Shown: piece after piece, positions 53,747 to 62,348 of the stretch
Numbering within the stretch: position 1 is the first letter of the stretch
Layout: the number at the start of each line of letters is the position of its first letter
Source of the DNA: Constantimarinum furrinae
GTDB taxonomy: Bacteria; Bacteroidota; Bacteroidia; Flavobacteriales; Flavobacteriaceae
DNA: 64,000 nt
Direction of reading: 5' to 3'
Assembly: GCF_014295415.1 (NCBI RefSeq)
Contig: NZ_CP052909.1
Coordinates: 1,674,001 to 1,738,000 of the forward strand
The notes under the pieces: model-generated
The model's database searches: none
Seen by the model: only the letters and a program-made list of their open reading frames with translations
Told to the model about the DNA's origin: nothing
Position numbers and translations under genes: made by a program

Positions 53747-55267
53747 TTACAGGTTAAAACCCAGGGTAAATACGATATTACTAAAGGTACTATCAATAGC
53801 TGCACTATCGGTTAATCCAACATCATAGAGTTGTTGATTCCTACTTTGTTCGGCTCGTGAATAAGAGACATCAAAATTATAGTTCCCAAAATTATAACCA
53901 AAACCCAATGAAAAACCGGTAGTGTCCCCAATAACAGTTTCATTCTTATACGGACTTTCCTGATAGTTAAATCCACCTCTCAAACTCAATTGGTTTATTC
54001 TGTACTCACCTCCAACTCTATACGTAGAGGAAGCCTTCAGCGAATTATCAATGGTAATATTCAGTGGAGCGAATTCGGAAGAGCGATTAGAAGAAAAGCG
54101 TGTTTCAGCAAAATTCTTGTAGGAATAGTCAAAACTTATAAGCCCTTGCTTTCCGAAGATATAAGCAGCACTTGCAGTTAACTTTCCCGGGGTTCGCAGA
54201 TTGTAATTTTCAAAAATGTTTAAAACCCTCGGATCAACGATCTCTGTAGTAGTATTTCCATCTTCGGTTCTGGTTGCTTCAATGTATTGGGTGGTTTCTT
54301 CAGAGATTTCGTACCAGGTGGGGGTGTCATAGGTAAACCCCAATCTAAACTCATCTGAAATTTTCCCAATTGCACCAATTTGCGCCGAGAATCCATAGCC
54401 CAGTACCGATAGGTTGTTTTCAAAGCCTACTTCGTTTACAAGACTCCCGTTGTTATTATTCGTTTCATATAGAAATGTGCGTTGAACATAATCAATTGAA
54501 TGCGAGTTCAGGTTTATTCCGAAGAAATAATCATCGCCATATTGTGTAGCAACATTTAAGGTGTATTTTCCGGTGTAACCGTTAGTGGCATACAAATATT
54601 CCTGATTAAAATTACCCGGAGCTATATTGGAAATATATTGCGTGTTCATAGGATCTTCAAAATCTACAGGATCAATAATAAAGCTTTGAAAGCCTAAGAA
54701 TGCATTTTGTGCAGCTACACCCTGAGTTTGTCCTAAAAATGCGTATAGATCGGCAATGCTTTCTCCACTCTGTAGTTGTAAGAGTTCTAATGGTATTCCC
54801 TGTGCCTGCGCCAGAAAGTATTCGGCTATAGAAGTATTTCCGTTCCCTTGAATAAACAAATGATCATCGTAATTATTTGTTAAGTTGTAATTCACCCCTA
54901 TAGTAAATTTTCTCCAGGATGATTCGGTGTCCGGATTATTAAAGACAAATACACCGCCTGCCTGACCTAAATTTACGTCGGTATCGATGCTTCGTGTTAG
55001 TGTATTGAAATACCTAGAATCGCTTTCTTTATCTAAGATGGTGATCGAAATGGCTGCGTGATTGTTCAAAAATACAGCACTTCCCGCAGGGTTAATTGCC
55101 ATAGCCGAAAGATCACCACCTAATGCGCCAAAAGCTCCACTCAACGCATTAAAACGGGCAGTTCCGGTAGTTTCATCCATTCCGTATCGGAGTCCGTCGG
55201 AGATTCCTTGTGCGTTCGAATTGGTCATAACACATGCAGCTATGATCAAGAATAGAATTCTTTTCAT
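53747..55267 (-). CDS. FadL/OmpP1-family outer membrane transport protein
   Basis: A 506-residue beta-barrel protein with a signal peptide (MKRILFLIIAACVMTNSNAQ). Residues 20-75 contain the OmpP1/FadL/TodX start: SDGLRYGMDETTGTARFNALSGAFGALGGDLSAMAINPAGSAVF in parts, the plug-like segment of hydrophobic-compound porins. The barrel then alternates through NYNLTNNYDDHLF, PTWYEISEETTQYIEA and ends GFNL with a terminal Leu. Such proteins pass long-chain fatty acids or aromatic hydrocarbons across the outer membrane; the substrate is unknown. It is a single gene whose end overlaps the shared terminator region. Confidence 0.9.
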   Translation of the reverse strand: MKRILFLIIAACVMTNSNAQGISDGLRYGMDETTGTARFNALSGAFGALGGDLSAMAINPAGSAVFLNNHAAISITILDKESDSRYFNTLTRSIDTDVNLGQAGGVFVFNNPDTESSWRKFTIGVNYNLTNNYDDHLFIQGNGNTSIAEYFLAQAQGIPLELLQLQSGESIADLYAFLGQTQGVAAQNAFLGFQSFIIDPVDFEDPMNTQYISNIAPGNFNQEYLYATNGYTGKYTLNVATQYGDDYFFGINLNSHSIDYVQRTFLYETNNNNGSLVNEVGFENNLSVLGYGFSAQIGAIGKISDEFRLGFTYDTPTWYEISEETTQYIEATRTEDGNTTTEIVDPRVLNIFENYNLRTPGKLTASAAYIFGKQGLISFDYSYKNFAETRFSSNRSSEFAPLNITIDNSLKASSTYRVGGEYRINQLSLRGGFNYQESPYKNETVIGDTTGFSLGFGYNFGNYNFDVSYSRAEQSRNQQLYDVGLTDSAAIDSTFSNIVFTLGFNL

Positions 55268-55298
55268 ATAAAAAAATTGAAAGATTTAAGAATGATTT

Positions 55299-56249
55299 TT
55301 AAAGTCCGCCGCCTCTTCTTCCACCGCCGCGACTACCGCCACCTCTTGATCCTGATGATCGCGAGCTACTGCCCGAACTTCTCATAGTTCCGGAGCTTCG
55401 ATTGCTCGAAGAACGCGTGTTCATACGAGGAGTCGTTGAAGAATTATTCCGCTGCACTCTCGTATTTGAAGGTCGTACAGAATTATTCCTACGTGTGTCT
55501 GTACCCGAATTTCTACGCACCGTATTGGAATTTCTTCTTACGGTATTATTAGAAGATCTGCGCACAGAATTATTGTTTGATCTTCGATTTAACTCACTTC
55601 GAGTATAGGAACTTCTACGTGTATTTGACGATGAGCGGCCAAGATTGTAATCTATGTTTCTTCTTCCCCGGTTGTACGATGCGTATCCATTATGATAACC
55701 TCCATAGTAACCGCCGGCATAATATCCACCCCCATAATAATATGGATAGGGTCGGTAAAAATGGCCATACCCATAATATCCATACCAGTAAGGATGTCCC
55801 CAACCATAGCCAATGCTCCAGTAAGGATTATACCAATACGGGTAGAAACCCCAATAGGTCCAATACGGGCTGTGCCAGTAATATCCACCAGTATTATAAA
55901 CGTTTACGGTGATGTTTTCGGAGTTATTTCCCCAACCACCATAACCGTCGTTATATTCAGATTCTTCGATAACCACATAGCCTTCTTCGTCCAAACTTTC
56001 TGTAGTACTATATGCTTCTATATCGGTAAATATTAGATCCTCTTCGGGCAAATTATCGTAATCGTCCTCTTTTGATTCAAAATACTGTTTGTAATAATTT
56101 GACTTGTTTGTCGACTCGGCTGTTTCTGTGGTTGCACTTTCTGATGAATAGATACCATCTGTTTCACCATACCCGTTGTTATACGTGCCACAAGAGGTTA
56201 ATAAAAGGGTGACCACCCCCGTGAGAATCACCGGGATAAATCTTTTCAT
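55299..56249 (-). CDS. Low-complexity lipoprotein (Tyr/Gly/Trp middle, Arg/Ser/Asn tail)
   Basis: From the ATG at 56249 (the frame opens at 56270) the protein has about 316 residues and a lipobox LLTSC (Cys19). The middle (about 120-190) is Tyr-, Gly- and Trp-rich (SPYWTYWGFYPYWYNPYWS, then many GYY/YGG turns). The last 130 residues are Arg, Ser and Asn rich with repeated RRSSNN or RRNSNT units and end GGGSRGGGRRGGG. Automatic annotation often calls such proteins vitellogenin-like. Function is unknown; an aggregating or nucleic-acid-binding surface protein is possible. Confidence 0.7.
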   Translation of the reverse strand: MKRFIPVILTGVVTLLLTSCGTYNNGYGETDGIYSSESATTETAESTNKSNYYKQYFESKEDDYDNLPEEDLIFTDIEAYSTTESLDEEGYVVIEESEYNDGYGGWGNNSENITVNVYNTGGYYWHSPYWTYWGFYPYWYNPYWSIGYGWGHPYWYGYYGYGHFYRPYPYYYGGGYYAGGYYGGYHNGYASYNRGRRNIDYNLGRSSSNTRRSSYTRSELNRRSNNNSVRRSSNNTVRRNSNTVRRNSGTDTRRNNSVRPSNTRVQRNNSSTTPRMNTRSSSNRSSGTMRSSGSSSRSSGSRGGGSRGGGRRGGGL

Positions 56250-56372
56250 AGCGTAATTTTTGGTTTGCATAACTACAGTAATTTTAATTGTTGGACATTA
56301 TAAAAATAGTTAGTTTTGCCGAGAACTAATAATATTTAACAAAGTCACAACATTTGTGCCAAACTACGCACT

Positions 56373-57848
56373 ATGGCTAAGAATTTAACTACTCGCGGCG
56401 AGGATTACTCAAAATGGTACAACGAACTTGTTGTTAAGGCAGATCTTGCTGAAAACTCGGGAGTTAGAGGTTGTATGGTTATTAAGCCCTATGGTTTTGC
56501 TATTTGGGAAAAAATGCAGGCAGAACTGGATAGAATGTTTAAGGAGACCGGGCATCAAAACGCTTATTTTCCTTTATTTATTCCTAAATCATACTTTAGC
56601 AAAGAGGCGAGTCATGTGGACGGATTTGCCAAGGAATGTGCGGTGGTTACTCATTACAGATTAAAAAATGCCGAAGACGGTAGCGGAATTGTTGTGGATC
56701 CCGATGCGAAACTTGAAGAAGAGCTTATTGTTAGGCCTACTTCAGAAACCATTATTTGGGATACCTACCGAAAATGGATACAATCCTATAGAGACCTTCC
56801 CTTGCTTATCAATCAATGGGCAAATGTAGTTCGTTGGGAGATGCGAACTCGACTTTTCTTGCGTACTGCTGAATTTTTATGGCAAGAGGGACATACAGCG
56901 CATGCAACGGAACGGGAAGCCATTGCAGAAGCAGAGCAGATGATGAATGTATATGCCGAATTTGTCGAAAATTATATGGCAGTTCCTGTTTTGAAAGGAA
57001 CGAAAACCGAAAGCGAGCGATTTGCAGGTGCTTTAGAGACCTATTGTATTGAAGCGCTAATGCAAGATGGAAAAGCGTTGCAAGCAGGTACTTCACACTT
57101 TTTGGGGCAGAATTTTGCGAAGGCATTCGATGTAAAATTTGCGACTAAAGAAGGGAGTCAGGACTATGTTTGGGCTACTTCATGGGGGGTTTCAACGCGT
57201 TTGATGGGGGCATTGATCATGACTCATAGTGATGACAACGGATTGGTTTTACCGCCAAAACTTGCACCAGATCAGGTTGTGATCGTACCAATTTATAAAA
57301 ATGAAGAGCAATTTAATGCGGTAAGTGAAGTTGCTGTGGATTTAATGAAATCACTTCGGAAGGAAGGGATACGCGTTAAATTTGATAACAGGGATACACA
57401 TAAGCCGGGATGGAAATTCAATGAATACGAATTGAAAGGAGTTCCGGTGCGCATTGCTATTGGGCCGAAAGATGTTGAGAAAGGAACTGTGGAGCTCGCC
57501 AGAAGGGATACACTTAGTAAGGAGTTTGTTCCGGTTGAAAATGTAGTGGGGCAAGTAAAAGGGCTAATGGAGGATATTCAGAAGAATCTATACAATAAGG
57601 CAATTCAACACAGAAGGGATAATACACGCAGTGTAGAAACCTATGAAGAATTTAAGGAAATAATTAAAACCAAGGGTGGATTTGTACTGGCGCATTGGGA
57701 CGGCACTCCCGAAACCGAAGAGCGTATAAAAAATGAAACCAAAGCGACCATTCGCTGTATTCCAATTGAGGGAGAAATTGCAAGCGGAAACTGCATGGTT
57801 ACAGGGAATCCCTCTAAAAGGAGGGTAGTTTTTGCAAAAGCGTATTAA
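56373..57848 (+). CDS. proS: Prolyl-tRNA synthetase (type 3, archaeal/eukaryotic-like)
   Basis: A 491-residue class II synthetase of the short form without the editing insertion, the type used in Bacteroidota. Motifs: [30 protein letters not shown], motif 1 near [24 protein letters not shown], motif 2 [16 protein letters not shown] and [26 protein letters not shown] (in two parts), motif 3 [16 protein letters not shown] and [15 protein letters not shown]. The anticodon-binding domain follows, and the C-terminal zinc-like domain has a GNCMV segment. tRNA-Glu follows 78 bases downstream with its own promoter. Confidence 0.97.
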   Translation: MAKNLTTRGEDYSKWYNELVVKADLAENSGVRGCMVIKPYGFAIWEKMQAELDRMFKETGHQNAYFPLFIPKSYFSKEASHVDGFAKECAVVTHYRLKNAEDGSGIVVDPDAKLEEELIVRPTSETIIWDTYRKWIQSYRDLPLLINQWANVVRWEMRTRLFLRTAEFLWQEGHTAHATEREAIAEAEQMMNVYAEFVENYMAVPVLKGTKTESERFAGALETYCIEALMQDGKALQAGTSHFLGQNFAKAFDVKFATKEGSQDYVWATSWGVSTRLMGALIMTHSDDNGLVLPPKLAPDQVVIVPIYKNEEQFNAVSEVAVDLMKSLRKEGIRVKFDNRDTHKPGWKFNEYELKGVPVRIAIGPKDVEKGTVELARRDTLSKEFVPVENVVGQVKGLMEDIQKNLYNKAIQHRRDNTRSVETYEEFKEIIKTKGGFVLAHWDGTPETEERIKNETKATIRCIPIEGEIASGNCMVTGNPSKRRVVFAKAY

Positions 57849-57875
57849 ATTTTTTGCAAAAAATCTTAATTGGAT

Positions 57876-57905
57876 TTGCGGCATTAAAAAATAGTTGTAT
57901 TTTTG
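57876..57905 (+). promoter_or_regulatory. Sigma-A promoter of the tRNA-Glu/rpsT unit
   Basis: TTG at 57876-57878 and TATTTTTG at 57898-57905, separated by 19 bases, match the Bacteroidota consensus. The tRNA begins 22 bases after the -7 box. Confidence 0.65.
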
Positions 57906-57926
57906 CATCCGCATTGAAAAATAAAT

Positions 57927-57998
57927 GGTCCGTTCGTCTAGGGGTTAGGACGCCAGGTTTTCATCCTGGTAACAGGGGTTCGATTCCCCTACGGACTA
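57927..57998 (+). tRNA. tRNA-Glu (anticodon TTC)
   Basis: The cloverleaf reads acceptor GGTCCGT with ACGGACT (a G-U pair at the end), D arm with the AGGGGTTAGG loop, anticodon stem CCAGG/CCTGG with loop TTTTCAT (anticodon TTC), and T arm AGGGG TTCGATT CCCCT. The discriminator is A, followed by CA in the genome. It lies 24 bases before rpsT, probably in the same transcript. Confidence 0.95.
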
Positions 57999-58022
57999 CA
58001 AAACAAAGTTAAATAAAGCAAC

Positions 58023-58274
58023 ATGGCGAATCACAAGTCAGCATTAAAAAGAATCAGAAACAGCGAGACCAAGCGTTTACGCAACCGTTATCAGCACAAA
58101 ACGGCTCGTAATGCTGTGAAGAAGCTAAAGGAATTGACTTCTAAGAAAGAAGCAGAAAAAATGTTTCCTGAAGTGGTTTCAATGATTGACAGATTAGCGA
58201 AGAAGAATATTATTCACGCTAATAAGGCTTCAAACCTTAAATCTCAATTGTCTCGACACGTAGCTGCATTGTAA
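58023..58274 (+). CDS. rpsT: 30S ribosomal protein S20
   Basis: An 83-residue basic protein of the S20 family, a 16S rRNA-binding assembly protein. Landmarks are [24 protein letters not shown] at the start (in parts) and the helical hairpin with [39 protein letters not shown] in the middle. The length is normal. It follows tRNA-Glu, and a terminator follows its stop codon. Confidence 0.98.
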   Translation: MANHKSALKRIRNSETKRLRNRYQHKTARNAVKKLKELTSKKEAEKMFPEVVSMIDRLAKKNIIHANKASNLKSQLSRHVAAL

Positions 58275-58298
58275 GACTTTATTCAGCTTTAAAATTAC

Positions 58299-58330
58299 AA
58301 CTCCCTTATTATTTTTAAGGGAGTTTTTTT
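58299..58330. terminator. Terminator of rpsT
   Basis: AACTCCCTT (58299-58307) pairs with AAGGGAGTT (58317-58325), then T residues to 58330. The convergent lipoprotein gene ends within the T tract's edge at 58329. Confidence 0.9.
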
Positions 58331-59423
58331 ATTCAAATAGTTCAATTCTAAGATCGTCCAGATACACAGAAGCCTCTACTTGCGTTTTAAAATAGAACAA
58401 GACTCTAATTGCTTCCACTTCGGAAGTTAAACAGAGAGATGTCGTTTCAAAGTCGGCATAGATCTGCAAGCCATTGGTGTTATCCTGGATCACGTTTGAA
58501 TACCTTCCGAAGGGCTCTGGGTTATTGGCGCCATCGTATTCGATAAAATCCACCACCAAAGCAACATATCCACTGGAAAGATCATTGGTAATGATATTAG
58601 CCTTTAAAACAATGTTAGCGCAATATTCAAAATTGTATACCTCGAAATCCTTATACCAATAGCCATAGCCTTCTTCAGTGGCCGTTCCGTTTGAGTAGAT
58701 CCCCAGCGAATAGGGCGGTGAGGTAGTATGTTCATCCTCCAAATAAAATTGATAAGGAATCGTTCCTCTAGGGTCATTTTCGATCGTATACTCCCAATGC
58801 TCAAGTGGAAGATCAAAATCTTCGGTAGTTATTACTTCTGAAAAGAACTTTTCCTGCGACCATGTAGGGGGAGGAGTAGAGGGATTAACCAATTGATCCA
58901 GATAATAGGAACGTTGTTGGCTTTGGTATTTGTTATACACACGGTAATTGTTACAAACCAAGCTGCACATGAGAGAAACGGGCATGCCGTTGGGAAGTAA
59001 CTGACTGAAATGAACCTGCCCTAACAAGGCATGGCCTAACTCATGATACATAAGATTTTCACGCTCTTTATTTGTCCGGTCATTCCAGCATTGAGCGTTT
59101 TGTTTAATTTCTATTCTTGGGTTTCCGCCACCAAATATATTAAAGGCATAGGCACAAAACTGCTCGCCGCCTCCGATTGTTATTTCATCTACAAAGGTGA
59201 CACTAAGAGAAGTAATATCAACACCTACACCCCGTGAGAGCATTTCGGCCTTGAAACTATTCACATAGGGTAGAAATACAGGATCGATATACCCGGCTGA
59301 ACCAATTCCCGGATTACCTGAATTTCCTCCATTCGGGATTACAGGGGTAGTGTTATGAGGAGGATCCTTTGAACATCCGGCACAAATTAGAACTGAAAGC
59401 AGGAGATGATAAATTAAACGCAT
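58329..59423 (-). CDS. Putative zinc metallopeptidase lipoprotein
   Basis: A 364-residue lipoprotein (LLSVLICAGC, Cys18, followed by SKDPP). The peptidase-like part (about 45-180) has NLMYHELGHALLGQVHF: an HExxH, then a third His 7 residues after the second, one more than in the usual metzincin spacing. A later MPVSLMCSLVC may serve as the Met turn. Many Bacteroidota lipoproteins carry a similar HELGHxLL motif, but their targets are unknown. Residues about 200-364 form a carbohydrate-binding-like beta domain with LPLEHWEYTIEND and a terminal YLDDLRIELFE. The catalytic role is inferred from the His/Glu residues only. Confidence 0.75.
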   Translation of the reverse strand: MRLIYHLLLSVLICAGCSKDPPHNTTPVIPNGGNSGNPGIGSAGYIDPVFLPYVNSFKAEMLSRGVGVDITSLSVTFVDEITIGGGEQFCAYAFNIFGGGNPRIEIKQNAQCWNDRTNKERENLMYHELGHALLGQVHFSQLLPNGMPVSLMCSLVCNNYRVYNKYQSQQRSYYLDQLVNPSTPPPTWSQEKFFSEVITTEDFDLPLEHWEYTIENDPRGTIPYQFYLEDEHTTSPPYSLGIYSNGTATEEGYGYWYKDFEVYNFEYCANIVLKANIITNDLSSGYVALVVDFIEYDGANNPEPFGRYSNVIQDNTNGLQIYADFETTSLCLTSEVEAIRVLFYFKTQVEASVYLDDLRIELFE

Positions 59424-59614
59424 TTCAACAGAATTTTCATTGAAATTAGCGTAAAATAGAGGGCTTCAGAATAACCTGCTTTAATAATTAGTAAATAATA
59501 ATAATTATTCAGAATTAAATGACCCTTCAAGTCATACCGGGCACTTAATTATTATTTAAATAGATAATTTCAGTAGAATAGGAGATACCTTATACGTATT
59601 TACTATTTATAAGC

Positions 59615-60328
59615 TTACTCTCTAACACTCCATATTTCATGCATGGGGTCACCTTTGCTTGACAACCCGATATGATGCCAGTTTCCGTCTATAAGTTGGA
59701 AATTGAATTTTAAACTAAGTCCGGCTTTGGAATCATCTCTTGAAAAGAATTCAATGTTTTCGGTGTATTCTCCATTTTCAGTAGTGTAAGTTCCACCACC
59801 AGTCCCCATAAATTCCTTTGTTTCGGAATTATATGCAATCCATTGAAATCGTGTTCCCGATAGGATTTTCATGGTTTTTCTAGGCCTGTTTATATCCCGT
59901 AACTGAGTTTCTCCATTTCTAACTCTCCCAGACATTAACCAGGCTCCTTGCAATTTACCCGGTGACCCACTGTCGATCCTTTTAAATTTCAGGTCTTTCT
60001 CGATCATATACAGCTGATCGTCAGAAACGATCACTTTTGAAGTTAGTTCAGTTCCAACTAATTCGGGATTCTCTGTGTTAAACTCAATAATTTGGGTCAT
60101 GTTGTCCCCCTGAAGTTCCCATTTACCACCGGTTGTGTTTATGAACTCACCCGAGCTGGCATTGTAATGAGTTAATGCGTGGTATCCATCCGCGAATATA
60201 ATTACACTTCGTATCTGATCTTCATTTCCTTTGGTTGCGGAAGTGGTTTCCCATGCGCCAATTATGCTTTGAGCATGAATTACAATAGAGAAACACATAA
60301 AAAAGAGAAATAGCGTTGTTTTTTTCAT
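59615..60328 (-). CDS. Secreted protein with two lipocalin-like repeats
   Basis: From the ATG at 60328 (the frame opens at 60364) this is a 237-residue protein with a signal peptide (MKKTTLFLFFMCFSIVIHAQ). Two repeats follow: 20-115 (IIGAWETTS..., then GKWELQGDNMTQIIEF) and 125-235 (LQGAWLMSGR..., then GTYTTENGEYTENIEF). Each begins GAW and ends in a strand with a Trp or Phe, like lipocalin-family domains (DUF4488-like). Binding of a small hydrophobic molecule in the periplasm is likely but unproven. It is a single gene in an A/T-rich region. Confidence 0.75.
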   Translation of the reverse strand: MKKTTLFLFFMCFSIVIHAQSIIGAWETTSATKGNEDQIRSVIIFADGYHALTHYNASSGEFINTTGGKWELQGDNMTQIIEFNTENPELVGTELTSKVIVSDDQLYMIEKDLKFKRIDSGSPGKLQGAWLMSGRVRNGETQLRDINRPRKTMKILSGTRFQWIAYNSETKEFMGTGGGTYTTENGEYTENIEFFSRDDSKAGLSLKFNFQLIDGNWHHIGLSSKGDPMHEIWSVRE

Positions 60329-60590
60329 AATTCTAATTTTATTTAAAATGTTATACCAATTCATCTTTATGATTCTTAAGTTCTATTCGTCAAAATGATG
60401 GATGCATCTGTCACTTCTCATCATTATAAGATCGATGTAAGATGTATGCGGTTCAGTTGTAGCGAATACGTTACTTTTTGAAATAATCAGAACCTGTATT
60501 ATTGATTTAAAAATATGAATTTTAAATTAGTTCTGCACTGCCGGTAAATTAAAGTTGATTAAGACGTTTGGTTCACTGTTAGGATGTCCT

Positions 60591-60872
60591 TTATATGAAT
60601 TTGAGAAAACTGCCGATGGTCAATATAGTGCTTAGGGAAACCATTATAATTCCAGCTAAAATCAAATGATCCTTCTTTGATGAATATATTTTAATTCCCC
60701 AGAAGAGTAGAACGATTTGTCCTATTAAAAGTGGAATTGTAATTAACTCACCAAAAACATTTAGGGGTGTAAAAGAGATCTCAAAGAGGATCAATAGATA
60801 CATACTCAAGAAATAACAAACAATTCCTATGCACAAGAAGAAATAAACCTTGGTGTTCAGAAATTTAACCAT
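60591..60872 (-). CDS. Small membrane protein, three hydrophobic helices
   Basis: A 93-residue protein with hydrophobic helices at about 9-30 (VYFFLCIGIVCYFLSMYLLIL), 42-60 (ITIPLLIGQIVLLFWGIKI) and 70-90 (LILAGIIMVSLSTILTIGSF). I do not recognise the family. It stands alone in an A/T-rich part with 200-base gaps on both sides, and its codon use is unremarkable for the region. Confidence 0.5.
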   Translation of the reverse strand: MVKFLNTKVYFFLCIGIVCYFLSMYLLILFEISFTPLNVFGELITIPLLIGQIVLLFWGIKIYSSKKDHLILAGIIMVSLSTILTIGSFLKFI

Positions 60873-60929
60873 TTTAATAATCTCTTTAAAAAAAATGCCG
60901 ATGACATTGATTAAAAGTTATTTCGATTG

Positions 60930-61025
60930 TCGCCATGCGAGGCTTTGTCAAAACCGGCCTTTGGCGTGGACGGCTGATTCGTTTACGAATCGTGCCATGT
61001 AACAGCTTGGGTAGCCCGCAATTCA
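60930..61025. other. GC-richer non-coding patch with hairpin
   Basis: In the 256-base gap between 60873 and 61128, this patch is clearly richer in GC than its surroundings and contains the stem GATTCG-TTTA-CGAATC (60976-60991). The word GGACGGC at 60968-60974 recurs at 62286-62292 and 63901-63907 in two other gaps. No reading frame fits it. It may be a remnant of a mobile element or cassette edge. Confidence 0.35.
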
Positions 61026-61128
61026 TTCTTTAGGAAGTTAATATAGTGAATTGTGAGAAATCAATATGAAACAACGAGAAATGTATTATAAATAGCGATA
61101 TTTTTGTAATGCGATGCTTACAACCTGA

Positions 61129-61725
61129 TTATTCATTTTCTAAATTGGACAGTCCTTTAAACAGTAATTTCATTCCCCATTCCATAAGTTCAACGGATTC
61201 ATTGTTGGTTAATCCACAGACGTCCTTTGTCACAATAAGCGGTTCTATACCCATAAATATTGTGAGTAAATTCGCTAGTTTTTGCTTTTCATCACTTGAA
61301 AAATTACTGTCATCAAGTACTAATTTCAAAGTTTTTTTACGTCTGGCTCCTCTTTTGGGTATGGAAGTATTTGAATTCAACACTGTGCTTAAATATTTTC
61401 GAAATAGCTTTTCATGATCTACGGCGAGCTTATTATAATACTGTTGTATCCCCAGTACTTTTTGTTCGAATTCTTTTCCTTTTAAATCTTCATAAATATC
61501 CTGCGGATCCTTAGTGCTAATATCCAAGCCGGCCTCCGCTCCCAGAATATCGATATTGGAAAAATATCTGTACACCGTCGCTCTTGAGATTCCTGCTTCT
61601 TTAGCGATATCTTCAAGATTGAAGTCCAATCCTTTATTTAGAAACGTTTGCGCAGTTCTTAAAATTAATTTCCTGGTTTCTAATTTTTGGTTGGTTCTAC
61701 CGGTACTTGTATAGGTTTTAGTCAT
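61129..61725 (-). CDS. TetR-family transcriptional regulator
   Basis: A 198-residue regulator. The N-terminal HTH (about 15-62) reads LETRKLILRTAQTFLNKGLDFNLEDIAKEAGISRATVYRYFSNID in outline, with the recognition helix ISRATVYRYF. The C-terminal ligand domain (70-198) is helical, with no known relatives that I can name. Two operator-like palindromes lie between this gene and the cupin gene: one covers its own start codon, the other the cupin promoter. It therefore probably represses both, with a small molecule as inducer. Confidence 0.93.
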   Translation of the reverse strand: MTKTYTSTGRTNQKLETRKLILRTAQTFLNKGLDFNLEDIAKEAGISRATVYRYFSNIDILGAEAGLDISTKDPQDIYEDLKGKEFEQKVLGIQQYYNKLAVDHEKLFRKYLSTVLNSNTSIPKRGARRKKTLKLVLDDSNFSSDEKQKLANLLTIFMGIEPLIVTKDVCGLTNNESVELMEWGMKLLFKGLSNLENE

Positions 61726-61740
61726 GAGACAAATATCTTA
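61725..61740. promoter_or_regulatory. TetR operator 1, over the regulator's start codon
   Basis: TGAGACAAATATCTTA, an imperfect palindrome with TGAGA and TCTTA arms, followed by TAAAAT. It overlaps the CAT at 61723-61725. It repeats operator 2, 53 bases away, with the same 22-base frame including the TAAAAT tail. Confidence 0.65.
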
Positions 61741-61745
61741 TAAAA

Positions 61746-61777
61746 TTTGCTTCAGTAAAAATAAAATGATATGTTTG
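61746..61777 (+). promoter_or_regulatory. Sigma-A promoter of the cupin gene
   Basis: TTTG at 61746-61749 and TATGTTTG at 61770-61777 are separated by 20 bases, as expected for the Bacteroidota consensus. Operator 2 begins on the next base, so bound repressor would block initiation. The ATG at 61798 is 20 bases after the -7 box. Confidence 0.7.
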
Positions 61778-61793
61778 TGAGACAAAAATCTCA
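61778..61793. promoter_or_regulatory. TetR operator 2, over the cupin transcription start
   Basis: TGAGACAAAAATCTCA has perfect 5-base arms (TGAGA and TCTCA). It sits between the -7 element and the ATG at 61798, so translation from an ATG at 61771 within the promoter is excluded. Confidence 0.7.
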
Positions 61794-61797
61794 TAAA

Positions 61798-62232
61798 ATG
61801 AATTCAGCAGACACGAAATGGCTCTTAGGTCATAAAATCACACCCCACGACAGTTCAGGTGATTTTGATCTAATGGTAGCAGAAACACCGTCAAAGGTTC
61901 AAGGACCCCCACCGCATTTACACCATTCCTTTAAAGAATCATTTCTCATAATAGAGGGAGAAATGGAATTTTTTGTGAACGGGGAAGTTAAGGTTTTAAA
62001 GGCCGGCGAATCTATCGACATTCCTCCAAATACCTTACACACATTTTCTAATAAAAGTGATACTTCATGTAAGTGGATTAATATTCATAGTCCAAAAGGG
62101 TTTAGATCTTTTTTCGAGGATATTGGAGTTTCTGAAACTGAAGAAAATGCCATTGAAAAATCGCTTGCTCCGGCAGTAATCGATAAAGTGATGGCCACTG
62201 CAGCCAATTATGATATGATTATTAAGGTCTAA
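61798..62232 (+). CDS. Cupin-domain protein
   Basis: A 144-residue single-domain cupin. The frame is open from 61771, but that ATG lies in the -7 element, so the start at 61798 (MNSADTKWLLGHKI) is preferred. The first cupin motif is GPPPHLHHSFKESFLIIEGEMEFFVNG (about 38-65, metal-type His residues H43, H45, H46 and a Glu), and the second is PNTLHTFSNKSDTSCKWINIHSPKGF. Cupins of this type act on small molecules (dioxygenase, isomerase) or as sensors; the substrate is unknown. It is controlled by the divergent TetR regulator. Confidence 0.88.
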   Translation: MNSADTKWLLGHKITPHDSSGDFDLMVAETPSKVQGPPPHLHHSFKESFLIIEGEMEFFVNGEVKVLKAGESIDIPPNTLHTFSNKSDTSCKWINIHSPKGFRSFFEDIGVSETEENAIEKSLAPAVIDKVMATAANYDMIIKV

Positions 62233-62348
62233 CCGGAGCCTATTAATACCGTATTCATTTAATTATCGTGTACTGACATCTAGTTATGGACGGCCGGTGT
62301 AAATCAGTTTCAACTTAACCCTAGGTCATATGCGATGCTGTACACTAG
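62233..62348. other. Gap with the recurring GGACGGC word
   Basis: 116 bases without a gene between the cupin gene and the DUF6090 pair. It contains TTATGGACGGCCGGTG around 62284 and nothing else recognisable; no terminator hairpin was seen after the cupin gene. Confidence 0.3.

Noticed and set aside
59424-59614. A CRISPR-like or satellite repeat in the A/T-rich gap.
   Set aside because: Only simple AATAATAATT runs are present; no regularly spaced direct repeats were seen anywhere in the window.
61771-61797. Cupin start at 61771.
   Set aside because: This ATG lies within the -7 element TATGTTTG and upstream of the operator, so it would not be in the mRNA.
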